Notes: generated by a model from the letters alone, not told the origin. DNA of 64,000 nucleotides from Ceratodon purpureus (GCA_014871385.1 CM026430.1:17144433-17208432); one strand, 5' to 3'; shown: positions 1-11,799, numbered from the stretch's first letter. Made by a program: numbers and translations.

Positions 1-90
1 CTAAATGTGACTGTTTGGCTATGCCAGAAATCTGCTGATTGATTCACCTTGTATCATGCTGATTGATATGCCTTCATGGATTGGTTGCAG

Positions 91-1092
91 GGGAATGGGA
101 TGGGGCAGGTGCAGTAGTGAAGCGGGCCTTACGCATGGAACAAATTCGTAACCCTGACAGACAGTTGCAGAACGCATATCAGTGTGTCGAGTTTCTGAAA
201 CAGGGTTTTTCTTCTCGAGCACCTTCCTCATATGCTGGGAGCAGTACCCGAGATATTCATCGTACCTTTTGGCACGTAGGTGAGCACGAAATTAATAGAG
301 AGTCGTCAATGGCGTGCCACACCATTGCTGGTTCGAGATCATTTCATTCGATAATGGGGATGTCTGCCACAAATAAGACTTTGTTGTTGGTTAGAGCTCT
401 TTCTTGTTACTGTGCCTCATGCATTGAGAGGGACTGGGAAAATTGCGAGCAGCAGGACCATGTCAAACACTGGCGTGCCGTTCAGCTCCAGCCTAAGGCA
501 CCTACAGAAGAACAGGACCCAATCGACGATGACACTATGGATCAGGTAGCGACATGATCTTACGATCATTTTTTTACAAGTTTATTTTCCTTCAAATTTA
601 GGTGTACAATATTGTGATGTATGCTGCAATCTTTTTAATCTCTTACAGTAACTTTGACTTGTAATGGCTAAATAGGTTCAGCAGGGAGAAAGGCTTGACG
701 ATGTCCTTGAAGTCGGAGACAACTTCGTGGTGCCACCCGAACAACCGAATGAGGAGGGGGTTGATTTTTACGTTTTGCAGTGTCAAAGACGAAAGTACCA
801 ATTACAGTCTCCTCTGCAGTGTCCTTGGGGAGCTGAGTTTGAAGCAGGGGATTACGTCATTGAAGGAACTTACTACAGAAAGTCTGGGCGTGGAGAGTTT
901 ACTTACACTTATCTTGATAAATCTGTCGTAGCTCATGTTGCATCTAACTTAGTCTTGGCGTGCAAGTTTCGTATGAAGCAAGCTACGTACAGCTTGAAGG
1001 GCGGGGATCCTGTGTACAAGATATCTTCGGAAGTTGTCGAAGTCGTGAGGCAGGCTCTATCACATTTGTGGGAAACTGAGTGCAATGAATAG
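91..1092 (+). CDS. Transposon-type protein, C-terminal part (5' end outside window)
   Basis: Two exons fit: 91-545 (acceptor ttgcag before 91, donor CAG/gtagcg) and 676-1092 (acceptor aatag), joined in phase with a stop at the end. The first exon opens with GEWDGAGAVVKRAL and later has TFWHVGEHEI, CHTIAGSRSFHSI and LLLVRALSCYCASCI, a Cys-rich stretch. The second exon is a compact domain around GDYVIEGTYY. From memory, a (H)GKGEWDGAG..VKRAL signature recurs in uncharacterised, transposon-associated proteins with a DDE-like core upstream; I cannot name the superfamily. The N-terminal catalytic region lies beyond the left edge. No in-frame stop is seen in what is visible. The transposon origin is an inference from this motif and from the surroundings. 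Confidence 0.6.
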
Positions 1093-1978
1093 CTGCTAGA
1101 TAATAGTGACGTGGAGAGTGAATCCGTGTGTACTAGTTAAGTTGTAGCCCTATATCAAGCTACCACCAGATCGTGGTTTCTATCGTCAAAACACTCTGAT
1201 TAACTGAAACTATTTTATGAGAAGTTTAGCCGGATAACATTCGGGTGTTGTTCATTCTGAATGCATTTCCTATCTTCTACCTAGTCAATTACATGCATCA
1301 ATGTCCCCTTCGTTCTGAGACAGATCCTGCCAAATACAGTCGAAGACATTTCTAGTTCCGCTAAGTATGCCAATATACATGATTTCATCACTGAATTATA
1401 CGAAGCCCATTACTAGAGACAGCAGACAATTATAAGACTGTTATGCAATGAACTTATGGCACCGGGTCATATAAATGAAACCGACGTTCTATTAGAAGAT
1501 TTGTGCTTCCAGGCCCATGAAATACAGAGTGGAAGTAGCCTTTTTTAAAATAGGATGATCAAATATAGCTAACGATTTTTATGTTCGTTGGGGTCACTGC
1601 ATACTGCAACACCATTATTGAACATGTGCCTTGGTGACTCGGCCGATACTAAAACAACAAAAAGAGCTTGTCCATATATGGAGAATCGATATAAAGTAGG
1701 AATATTATGCCAGGAGTTGTAGAACTAAAAAAGGCATCGGTAACAGAGAATGTCAGAAACTTATTTAAGGCACGGAATATTTGACTTAGAGAGTAGGAAC
1801 GCACGTTAGTTTCAGAATCCTAAGTTCCTTCAGTGTATAATTTGGTTGGTAATGTGCTTTTAAGAAAAAATCAAACATAGGGAAGGGCTCAACACCAAGG
1901 GCATAATTATTTATAAATATGCACAAAAAATAGAAAATAATCGAATTAAATATAACAAACTGAAGGCAAACGGATTTA
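1093..1978. other. Non-coding stretch after the left-edge gene
   Basis: About 890 bases of moderately AT-rich DNA with stops in all frames. It probably includes the 3' untranslated region of the gene ending at 1092. I see no coding signal and no clear repeat here. Confidence 0.4.
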
Positions 1979-3125
1979 AAAAAAAAAAAAAGGAACAAAG
2001 GGTGGGAAGTGTGGGGACTAACTATGAAGGATTTCACACAAACATGGGAAAATATTATTCAAATGCATTGGTAGAAAGTACTCGGATATAAAGGTGATTT
2101 ATAAATCGATGCAAGAGTTCGGCACTCCTTTTTTAATTTATAAATATGAGAAATAAATAATTGTTAATAAAACAATACTAGGGAACCCCAAAACAAACTA
2201 AACAAATAAAGAAAAATGAATAAGGTCATGAAAGAAGGGAAGTTTGAGGGAAAACTTCTAAGGAGATCAAACGAACACGGATAAATGGTATTGAAATGCA
2301 TCATTTGGGTTCCATGCTTATGTTCTTTGAACCATTATTTATTTCTCATACTTAAAAGGTATCCCTCGCACTTCCCTTTTTCCGTTCCCTATTTTCTTTT
2401 CGTTTTTCTTATTTTGTTGTTCCATAGATTTGTTTTATTAACAATTTTTTAATTTTCATTTTTAGAAGGTATCACTCACGTTCCCTCTTTCATTCATTTT
2501 TTTTTCTTTTTATTTCCCTATTTTGTTGCTCCATAGATTTCTTTTATTAACAATTTTTTAATTTTCATTTTTTGAAGGTATCACTCACGTTCCCTCTTTC
2601 AATTTTATTTTTTTTCTTCATATTTCCTTATTTTGTTGGGCCATAGATTTGTTTTATTAACAATTTTCTTTTTCATATTTTGAAGGTATCTCCTACTTTC
2701 ATTCCCTTATTCTTTATTTTCAGTTTTTTATTGAGGTTCCATTTGTTGGTTTTATTAGCATTCGGTTTTTCGTATTTATAAGGTATACCTCACAATTCCC
2801 TTTTATCGATTACTATTTTTTTATTTTTTTTATTTTTTTGTGGTTCCATTGTCTTGTTTTATTAACAATTTTATTTTTGATTTTTAGAAGGTATGTCTCA
2901 CAGTCCTCTTCTTTCATTTCTTTATTTTTTTATTTGTTTTTTTTTGCAATTCCATTGTTTTGTTTTGTTATCATTTTATTTTCATATTAGGAGAATCACA
3001 CAAGCTTCCCTCCTTTCATTTTTTTATTTTTTTATTATTTTTTTTTTCCTTTTTTTGGGGTTCCAACCTTATATTTTATTTTATTTTCTTTTTTTCTTTT
3101 TTTTTTACAAGTTATTTTCATGTTT
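1979..3125. repeat. T-rich ~105-bp satellite array, with an inverted copy
   Basis: The block gaaggtatc(a/t)ctcac followed by a T-rich tract, then ccatagatttgttttatt and aacaatttt, recurs near 2358, 2465, 2573, 2683, 2779, 2888 and 2990, a spacing of about 96-110 bases. A reverse-complement version (ttgttaataaaac, then ggaaccccaaaac) lies at about 2150-2215, so the array is partly arranged as an inverted repeat. The open frames at 2893-3153 are only T-rich repeat sequence and are not genes. Confidence 0.8.
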
Positions 3126-3149
3126 TCGTATTTCTACAAAATTAAGTGC

Positions 3150-3857
3150 ATAACCGCCACCACGCGGAATTCCCGGTTCAAGTGAGGTGACTCATGGCGG
3201 GAAAATCTACAACGATCTCACCTGAAAGGCAGCGGTTTCTTTAGGCGGGAGAAGATAAGGCGGGAAGGACCGTGAGTGGGTAGAAAGTTAAGCTCAATAC
3301 CTGAACCGGCCGAGAGGGACGGGATAGCTGGCGACCCACATCCATGCATATATGAGTCCGTTGAGAGACAGAAGGTCGGAGTAGACCATATGTTTTTCAG
3401 ATACAGTACAGCCCTTCTTAATATGCTTTGGACCACAGGGTGCCCACTCCATCTTCTCTTCTAACCTTCCTTCGCCCGCGACTCTTGCATTCAATTACTC
3501 CCTTTCTGCTGTTGTTGCTACGTTCTCCTCCCTTGCAGATCGCTTGCATGCCCGCTTCCAGAGTGTCCAAGCTCCGGAGCTTGTGCTTAGTTCTATTTCA
3601 TTTTTAAGTTTGTTATTCTGACTGCGTTAAGATTATTTCCATGCTCATTACTTTATTTCACGTGTTATTCTATTAGATCTGAAGGCAAACGTCACACACA
3701 TGCGCTGGCAAACTATAGTCAAATATCTAGGACAGGTCATTGTATGAAAGACAGATAAGTTTTGTTTGCAATTCATCTGTTTTTGAGAAACGGTACTGTA
3801 TCCACTTGCATAACTTGATTAAATCCTAGTGAGTGTTCACTTTAGGTAATCTGTCGA
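3150..3857. other. GC-richer spacer downstream of the SET gene
   Basis: Composition changes abruptly at about 3150 from the T-rich satellite to mixed sequence with GC-rich patches (3150-3600). Short open frames occur on both strands but show no recognisable domain or splice-linked continuation. It lies between the left-edge gene and the 3' end of the minus-strand SET gene. Confidence 0.4.
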
Positions 3858-6800
3858 TTATTTTTTCCTACGGTGAGCGGATCTGGACCCGAACAGTTTC
3901 CTCGATTTCTTTTTGCTCTTTCTCTTTGTAACCTCTTGGGTCTTGTCTCGGCACTTCTTGCTTCCACACATGCACCTAAAAGTTGGTATATCACGATTGT
4001 CCGACTTAAAATCCTCGCCGTAGTCCTGTAGTTCATTCATTGTCGGTTAAATTTTTGTATACATTGACATAACGAGTGTGCTTTGAAATAGAAAGAACGA
4101 CTGAGTCTATAAATAACGGATTGAATGCGTGGTCTTATCATACCCAAGTCAGTTCCTCTCCCGGGAAGATGTCTCTCCTTGCAAAGAAGGCCACGTGGTA
4201 GACTCGGACCTCTCCTGAATGTACCCTAGCAGGCATGTCAATGACATTCGCTCCTTCACACCTGCAGTACGAGCAGATCAGTTAGAATACTAGGATAATA
4301 AAATTAGAAAACTGCTGATAGTAAGAGTTAATAATAAGATTCCGAGGTAGAAGAAAATTAAAATTACAGGTTCAGCGGGGTCTTAGAAGCCTTGCCTGTG
4401 ATTCAAGAACCTAGCGACGTTTCCATAGTGTGTAGCGTCGATGCAGAGGGAGGTACTGTCCGTGGCCATCACTTCGGCCCGCCAACAGGCGTCGAGTTGG
4501 AGAGTGTAGGTCTGTCAAAATCCTAGGAGTTTGTGAATCAAATGGTTTCGCTCTATGAGCTCTCCATTAGTAACTATTTCCCCAGCAAGCTCGAAAATAA
4601 ACGTACCTGCTGGAATATGTTGTACTGTTCGCACACCCCAACCTCGAGGTAAGGTCCAAAAGATCTGCAGCATAGATCAATCACAGTTACTTTGTAATCC
4701 ATTTTTTTTAATGATTTTTTTAAATTAATTTCTTTTAGCAAAATTCAGTGCGACGAATGGAGTTCCAAGCAATGGATAAAAATATTATCAAATAAGGATT
4801 TCTGATTTTTCAATAGAGCACCTTCAAAACCGTCTAAAGCTACTGTGCTAAGTAACCCGAATTAGAATAGCATCCAACCAAGAATAAGTATTTGTCCTTT
4901 TACAATGAAGCCGTTGATTACCTTCTAATAGAGAAAAAAGAGAAATAATTGTCGTATCTTACCTGGACCTTTACCATCATGCCGTGTTGGATCACACGAT
5001 TTCCGCACATGTCATGACACGCACATAACGAGTTACACTCATTGATGAAAGACCGTGGATGATGGCCCTTGCACTGTGTATCTTCGTCACTACTACTTCC
5101 CTCGGTCGGGAGTTTAGAACAGTAACATCCTGACCCTTCATCACAGAATTCTAGCGGTGCGTTCTTCTCCAACTTTCTGATGACGTCGACCTGTAAAGTT
5201 CCGTCTCTACTGTAGACCAGACCGCCAGATTGTGCGACACACGTGCATGGCGGACCATCTAACGCAAGACAGTCCGACCCACACCCCGTACAACCACTTT
5301 TAGCCTTGAATGCATCGGTGACAGTTGTCCATAGATCACCGCGACTAGGCTCTTCAAGCAAAACCATGCTTTCTTTAACATACCCAAAATCAGGCGGGGG
5401 GATGGAGCATTCAGCCGGGACAACCACCGCAACTGGATGCCGTTCAAGACCATATGACAAGTCCGAAACAACTGTGACCTCCTGCTTTTGCAAAACAAAA
5501 AACATCAGGACTCCGAAGTGCTATATTTGAAGGCCATATGAAGAGTCTGGTTTTGGTATTCCATTCACATACAATACGCGTATTTAAAAAAAAATACACA
5601 CAAACAATATAAAATCTATCCTAGTACTAGCATTCTACAATACAAAACAGGGCGAATGTTTTTGGATCACCCAATCTAGGCCTCGCTATACATCGCTACT
5701 GCATACATTAGTTTGAGGCTTCTATCACGGACTTCACCGGTTTTAGCTTCTTTCCACTTGGGCTGCCTCCAGGACTGGTAGATCCGGGACAAGTGCTCTT
5801 ACTATGACCTTCTTTATTCTTCCTCTTGCCCTTTGTCTTCGACTCTAGTTTTTCATTTGTCACCTCAGTCTTCTTTGTCTTGTGGCCGTGACTCTTTCTG
5901 CCCCTTTTTTTATCCTCAGCATGCCGCACGTCATCACCAGCCTCGGTAGTCTTTGTAGAGGCCCGGGTTCTCTGAGCTGGCCCCAAGTCAACAGCTTCTA
6001 GTCGCCCACTCTTTCTTCGCACTTCGGTCTCCTTAGCCGCTGGCCTTCCCTCTATGCTTTTCCTCTTACCTTTTGCCCCCTTTGCCACACTATTGAGCTC
6101 CATCAATTCCTCCACAACCACTTGGGGCCCCTCGGTAATATTCCGTTCCAACTTCTCTTCTACTACTCCCTCACTGCGGCAGATTTCGACTCCCGGACCC
6201 TTTTTTTCCATCTCCTGCTCAAACCTTTCCGTAATCTGGTCCACGTTGGTCGTGTCCTTGGCAGATGACATTTCTTCCACCAACGAAGTCCAATTCTTAC
6301 CCCATATCCCCAAACTCGGACCGTCTCCATGAACCTGTTGATCTTCGTCTGATAAGTCGTCCTTCCTGTCATCTACATTCTCTGTAACTTGTCCCTGCCC
6401 TTTGCTTTCTCCTACATCTACCGGAATCCTTAGCTGCGACACCTCCGGCTCTACAACAGCTGTCTCTTCTTTCTCTACAGCAACGTCTATCACATTGACA
6501 GCATTCATGTTACCTCCTCCTTGCGGAACGCTGTCACTATCAATCTCCATATCGCTTTCACCACCCTCCGCTTCGAAGGTTTTGTCTCCATGCGATGGCC
6601 TACTGTTTCCCTCCGATGATTCTGAGTCCCCTTCGCTGCCACTATCACTCACAGTAGTTCCAGAACCAGATGGCAACTCAGGCACGCCTTCTGCAGCATA
6701 TTCACAATGTAGTTTCAAATACATTAGAACCGTCATTTATGGAAAACATCCCGCGAGTATTTAGTTGCTCTTACAGTACAATCAGCAAGATTTATAGGCA

Positions 6801-9800
6801 TAAAACCAGTAAGAAGGAAAGTATAAATACCTTCACTATCGCTTTCTTCATCTTCGGAGTTTTCTTCAAACTCCGGCTCCTGGACTACAGCCTTTGAGCG
6901 AGAAACCTTTTCGAGGCACTCAAATACTGTCTCCGGATTAGCTCTATGTTGCTTAGATCCAGAGGATCTTCCCTGTGACATACCCGACTTGGTCTGTGTT
7001 ATTGGGACTTTTCGCACAGTGCTCATCTTCTCCCTTCTGACATCTTCATCCTCTTTGATTTGCATCAAACTGCTCTCGTAAGTATCTCCCACGGCTGAGT
7101 CCTTAAACTTGGTTGAGCACACGGCCTGGCTCTGCTCCCCAAAACTAGCAAGTCCATGCGAAAGACATGACATCGGCTTCAAGGATGAGTCTGTCATCAC
7201 ATCGCACAAACGGAATTAACATGTAGTTTAGAAGTAGAATTAGTATTCGCAGTAGCTACAACCATTTCCAAAAGTACTAATATCACTAAACCTGCATAGT
7301 ATGTACTACGTAAATATACTTCAATTCTTACTACCATGTACTTGTCATACTCCGAAAAGTACTTTGATAAAAAACACGACCATCGAGGCCTATGTACAAG
7401 TACTACAACAATGTAGGATGATCACTCGGACCACAACATGTTCGACCGGTACAATATCACGAGTACTACATGTACTAAAGTGACTCACAGTGTACACCCC
7501 AAACAATGCATGAGTACCGACATGTACCTGATGTCACACCACGTACTGGAAAAAACAAAAGAAGTGACAAACAGAAAGTAACAAAATACAATTCGAGAGA
7601 CAAGTTGTACAAACAGTTCAGGGGAGGGTATTTTTCCTTGTGACTCTGCAAGACAAGTACCTTGCGATCAGTAACTCTACATTGGAAGACAAGGACCGGT
7701 ACAAATAAGTACTAACCATACTAAGTAGCTAAGGCCATAGTAGATTGAGTTCAAGCCACATAATCTGAGGTCGTACTCTAATCCTTTTAACTAATTAGCA
7801 CTAGTTAAATGATATTGTTATACATGAAATGAATAGCACAGCAAGTAATTACCTGTATTAGGGCATCGTAGTCGCGCTTTCTCTGCTCGTTCAGATAGCA
7901 ACCTTGCCACCTCCTCGTCGCACTGAGTCATTTGCGAAGCTACGTCCTCCACGACTACACTCCCCGGACCTCCCCATCCAAAACTACGATGCCAGTCAGG
8001 ATCCACGAGTTTGTCGCTGCAATTTGCCGCAGCGCACTTATATCCGCTTTCGTAAGTGACCTTGGCACAGAAAGGATGGTAAAGATGTTTGCAACTTGCT
8101 ATTACAATGTCGCTCTTCGGGAATCTGTAACCACAGAGGGCGCACTTCGTGATCTTCAGAAACTTACGCTCTGGAGAGTTGTCTTCACCGAATGCACTAT
8201 CACGGTAAACCAGCGGGACAGGAGTGAGGCTCCCCGAATGCCTCCCATATCTAATACGATCACATTCGGCCCTCACTCCCTCGCACATCCGCGCCTTCAA
8301 ATCAACGAGCCTCTGACACTCTGCCGCCATGAGGTCCTTCTCCTGAGCCTCTGCCTCCTTTCTTGCAAGAGCTCGCTTCTGCTCCTCCAGTAGCTCTGCC
8401 AGTAGTTCCCGTTTTCCCTCGCTTGTCGTGTTCACACCGTCCCCTGCTTGGTGAGAAGCCAAATTGGCTTCGTATGATTCCACCATTAGAAGAGCAAGTC
8501 GCATGTCTTGAGCAGCACCATCCTTCTCCTTTAGCGCCACCTGCTCGTCCATCTTCAGCCCCTCCATCTCCATTAGCAGAATAGTATGCATACTCTGAAA
8601 GTACTCCAGCCTAGACATAGATGCTATTCCACGGTCTTCGACTTTCACTGTTGGAGTGGGTGCGTCTGCCTTATAACCGTGACCAGTCTTCCGTGTCGAT
8701 GGCGTGTTGGTCGGAGGTGGGGCAGGCCTCCGCTGCAACAGCACATGGATTTTAAATAATTCAATCTGAAAATCTCTACGAACCCAACACAGCCGCATTA
8801 TGTTTTCTGAACCCGTTGCCCCATATACTGTAATTTCTCTTTACTCTAGAAGCACTCCGAACTCTGGAATAATTACTGAAGTCTTGAAATTAAAATTGAA
8901 GATCCGCTCACAATGAACAACTAAACAGAAATTTCAGAGTAAAGCATACATTTGTAACCCAAAGCGTTATCTCCTTAGAACCTCCTCAGACACTGCTAGT
9001 CACTTAACCATTGACCATGTCAACTCTCTGAAATCTGAAAGTAGAACCGAACACTAAAATTCTATCGAACAATCCTCCCCAGACCTATGAAACTGAAGAT
9101 CCTTGAAAAGCCTCGTCAACTCAACTAACTCTACAAAGACAACTACGACCCGACCCCTGCTCAGCTCTTAACATCTGTAAGACTTACCGAAAAAGCGAAC
9201 TCCAAAACCTAGATCGCAGACACCGTCTCACCCTCACAAATCTACTGAACCCCCGAGAAAACTTACAAGCCCTTACGAGATATGTAAACCCGTAACCCGT
9301 AACCCAGAATCTCCAAACCCTCAAACTAATACCAAACCCAGAAATCACCCGAAAAACCATAAGAAATTGATATCAACTTTTACAAAATCAACAGCATCTA
9401 CTATTAAAACTAATAACAAAGCAGGAGAACAATACACGAAGCGTGCTGAACTCTTACTCCTCTAAAACAGACCCAAACACTTAACCTACACAATGTAATG
9501 TTTTCTTTCCGAAACAACACCTGATTACCCTACCCCTTCCTAAAACCCTAACAGTGGAGATTTCCGCTTGACAAACATTTCCAACGAAGCAACAACGAAC
9601 TATTGAACTCACAAAGCATCAAGGAAGAAACGGTAACAGAAAACACTTACCTTTGTAGGAGTCACAGTCTCCCCACCAACCAGCGGCTCTATCTTCATGG
9701 CGCCATCGACCTTCAAACTCCGCAACGATCTCTTCGTTACATTTGCATTTGTGTTGATGGCATGCTGGAGCTTCGTCAAATCTTGCTCGTACTTCCTACG

Positions 9801-10370
9801 CTGACTATTGTTCGTCTCCTGCCCGTACAATGCCCAGTTCACGTCGTTCTTCTCGTACTCTAATACAATGCCCACCGCAAACTGCTTGGTCACACACCGG
9901 GGGATCTCATCCGGACGGTGTTGATAAACAATCGGGTGCAGAAACTTAATCCGATTGACAATTTCTCGGACCTTAACATCTGCCCACAAATATCCCCCGC
10001 GGCCCTTCGCTCCTTCCGGCCTGAACCCTAAGTCGTGCATAGCCTTATCGGAGATGTCTTTGTCTTTCCTACACCTGTGCGGGTTGATGGAGTTGGGGCC
10101 AGATTGGAGGTCGTATCTGTCCCGGAAATCCTCCCAAGTTAGGACGTCAGGTGGGGGCTTCAACGTCGATATGAGCTCTTCCAGCTCCTGAACCTCCAAA
10201 AAGCGATCCTCTTCCTTCACTACTGCTGCAACGACGTCGCTCCCAATGGACTTTGTCTTCCTGTCTTTCGCTCCCATCACAGTTCCTCCATTCCCTCCGG
10301 ATCTAACCCTATTCTCTAGAACTCCAGATTGAACAGCATCACCACCTATGGACTTGCTCCTCCTCGACAT
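3858..10370 (-). CDS. SUVR-like SET-domain histone lysine methyltransferase fused to a RING-like N-terminal region (SET has an in-frame stop)
   Basis: Eight exons join in phase: 10370-9651, 8732-7853, 7190-6831, 6690 to about 5738, 5481-4963, 4664-4396, 4261-4144, 4025-3858 (1329 codons). Residues 1-240 carry an unrecognised domain (TWEDFRDRYDL, RGGYLWADVKVREIVNRI). Residues ~290-395 look coiled-coil. Residues ~437-478 form a RING-like cluster (CALC, SCKHLYHPFC, C..NC, then DPDWHRSFGWG). An acidic/basic linker follows. Residues ~972-1144 hold pre-SET (CTGCGSDC, CTC, ECNSLCACHDMCGNRVIQHG). SET has RGWGVRT, FELAGEIVTN, VARFLNHRCEGANV and EELTWDYGEDF; post-SET is CMCGSKKCRD. Plant SUVR proteins methylate H3K9 in chromatin. 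The usual SUVR WIYLD domain was not recognised. Exon 4664-4396 keeps phase throughout but contains TGA at 4517-4515 (codon ~1194), so a product would lack most of SET. The intron after 4396 starts with GC (GC-AG type). ATG 10370 is chosen over 10625 because MSRRSKS begins compositionally similar sequence; the exon 4 end is uncertain. Confidence 0.85.
7240..7790. repeat. GTAC-rich short-motif array in intron 2 of the SET gene
   Basis: The intron between exons 8732-7853 and 7190-6831 is dense in GTAC-centred words (agtact, tgtact, gtacaa, cgtact), repeated at irregular short spacing from 7270 to 7540 and again at 7655-7725. The same word type recurs at about 10690-10765 upstream of the gene. 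The flanking exons do not show it. Confidence 0.5.
8733..9650 (-). other. Long intron 1 of the SET gene
   Basis: This is the 918-base intron between donor AAAG/gtaagt (ending exon 1 at 9651) and acceptor gttgcag (before 8732). It is C/A-rich on the plus strand, with a short run of gtaaccc repeats near 9290-9305. I see no coding or mobile element in it. Confidence 0.6.
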
Positions 10371-10679
10371 TGCACACAAATACGGAGCGAAAGCCCCAGC
10401 GCTACTCCAATCCAAAAATTCACAAACCCTACAACCTTCACCCTCCCTCCGTAACAAACCTTGGTAGAGGAAACCAGAGCTCGACTCGTGTTCGTTGGAA
10501 AAAGAAGACGATAACACGCGGCAAACACCTGAGACCAACGCTGGAGGATGACGATGATAACAACCGGCTATACCAGGTTGGAAACCCTCGAGGTACTGCC
10601 AGTTACCGGTGCCAAGCTTCGCCATTGGAGGATGGTGGCATAGTCCCAGGTGAATCTCGTCGCTGAAATGGACGGCCGA

Positions 10680-10790
10680 GATCTACGACGAAAAGTATAT
10701 TAAGTACTGTATCCAAGTAATGTACAACATAAGTACTCTCGAATTCTGCCCAAAGTGTACCCAGCGTAGTGTGCTTCCACCCTATACTGA
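10680..10790. repeat. Second GTAC-motif patch, between SET gene and transposase remnant
   Basis: Words aagtact, atgtac, aagtact and agtgtaccc occur within about 80 bases upstream of the SET gene's first exon. At about 10780 the pattern changes to the TGAC/GCGTT motif that fills the CACTA element, so this patch may mark a junction. Confidence 0.4.
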
Positions 10791-10849
10791 CTTACAGATG
10801 TAGAAAACTGAGTCACAGATAACATAAGGTGCGTTACGGATAACACACA

Positions 10850-11722
10850 CTAAAATTTTGTATGACATACACTACGTTCCAAGTGACACAGAGTATCTTC
10901 TCTGTATCTGCTTTTCCCGCAGCGGGGACATGATTCGCAGTCCGCGTGCTCTCCACGAAATAGAATGCAACCTGCAAGACAAGCATGTATAACATTGTAC
11001 GCTAGTCCGAGTGCCTGCAGCATTATCTTTGCCTTGTAGTGCTTCGCAGGCAAGACGTTTCCCTTTGGAAGAAGCTCCCCCGACAGATAATGAAGCAGCT
11101 CTGTTACAAATGCGTTGCTCACCCCATGCGTCGTGCACAGTGTCATGATGACAACCACTGCTGAAATTAGGCTTACAGAACTACCTGCATACACTGGATG
11201 TGAGGCCTCCAAATATAGTAACTCCAACGCCTCGACTGTGCTATCTGCAAAGTCTGCTTCATCACTGTCATCGTTGGGCCTATTCTCAGAATCTTGCGCA
11301 ATCTCCTGTAATTCTTCAGCGGTTCGCAGAGCATCCTCAAACTGCTTATGAACATCGTGGTGGCCAGGCGGATCATCACCTGCGTCTTCGGGTTCAAGAT
11401 GCTCAAAAACCTCTTCATTGCCGCCATCAGTATTGTCTACCATCCACTCCTCGTCGCTGTGGTACCATGCTCCATCCTCCGGGTACTCCTCTGGGGGATC
11501 TCCTCCAATCATAGAGCGGTACAGAAAAGGGTCGCGTTTATAAGATTTCAGATGCTTCGTTATTGCTCGAACAGGCAAGCGTCGGCCTCCGTGACAGTAA
11601 TTGCATGGTCATGACCACCTAGTTATTGGAACCTCACTGCTTGCAGCAAACTGAAATTCGTGATGGTGAATTATCTCCTCAGTCAATCTCCACTTGCGTT
11701 TCCTAGTACTGGGAAACGCCAT
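10850..11722 (-). pseudogene. CACTA (En/Spm) transposase, truncated 5' part
   Basis: ATG at 11722 opens MAFPSTRKRKWRL. The frame passes a TGA at 11611-11609 and continues as PCNYCHGGRRLP and AITKHLKSY, matching the N-terminal transposase-associated zinc region of CACTA proteins. It then reaches a helical region with LLYLEASHPVYAG, LPAKHYKAKIMLQALGL, IHACLAGCILFRGE and CPRCGKSRYRE, the hallmark layout of the Tnp2/transposase_21 start. Family members run several hundred residues further (the DDE core); nothing of that follows here, and the SET gene begins about 480 bases downstream on the same strand. The copy is inactive as it stands because of the stop and the missing catalytic core. Confidence 0.85.
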
Positions 11723-11799
11723 TTCTGCACAGAAGCCCCTCTGATAGATTAGGACGATTTAACATACAGCTAATAATGGAATTTAGTCATGTGAAGATT

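Noticed and set aside
2893..3153. Hydrophobic 86-codon open frame (membrane protein?)
   Set aside because: Phe/Leu-rich translation of the T-rich satellite.
4511..4664. An intron in the SET exon that would remove the TGA
   Set aside because: tttgacag at 4512-4519 looks like an acceptor, but the available GT donors are in the wrong phase or would delete conserved SET residues, while uninterrupted reading keeps family spacing and phase.
9285..9310. Telomere-like repeats (gtaacccgtaaccc)
   Set aside because: Only two or three degenerate units in an intron; not a TTTAGGG array.
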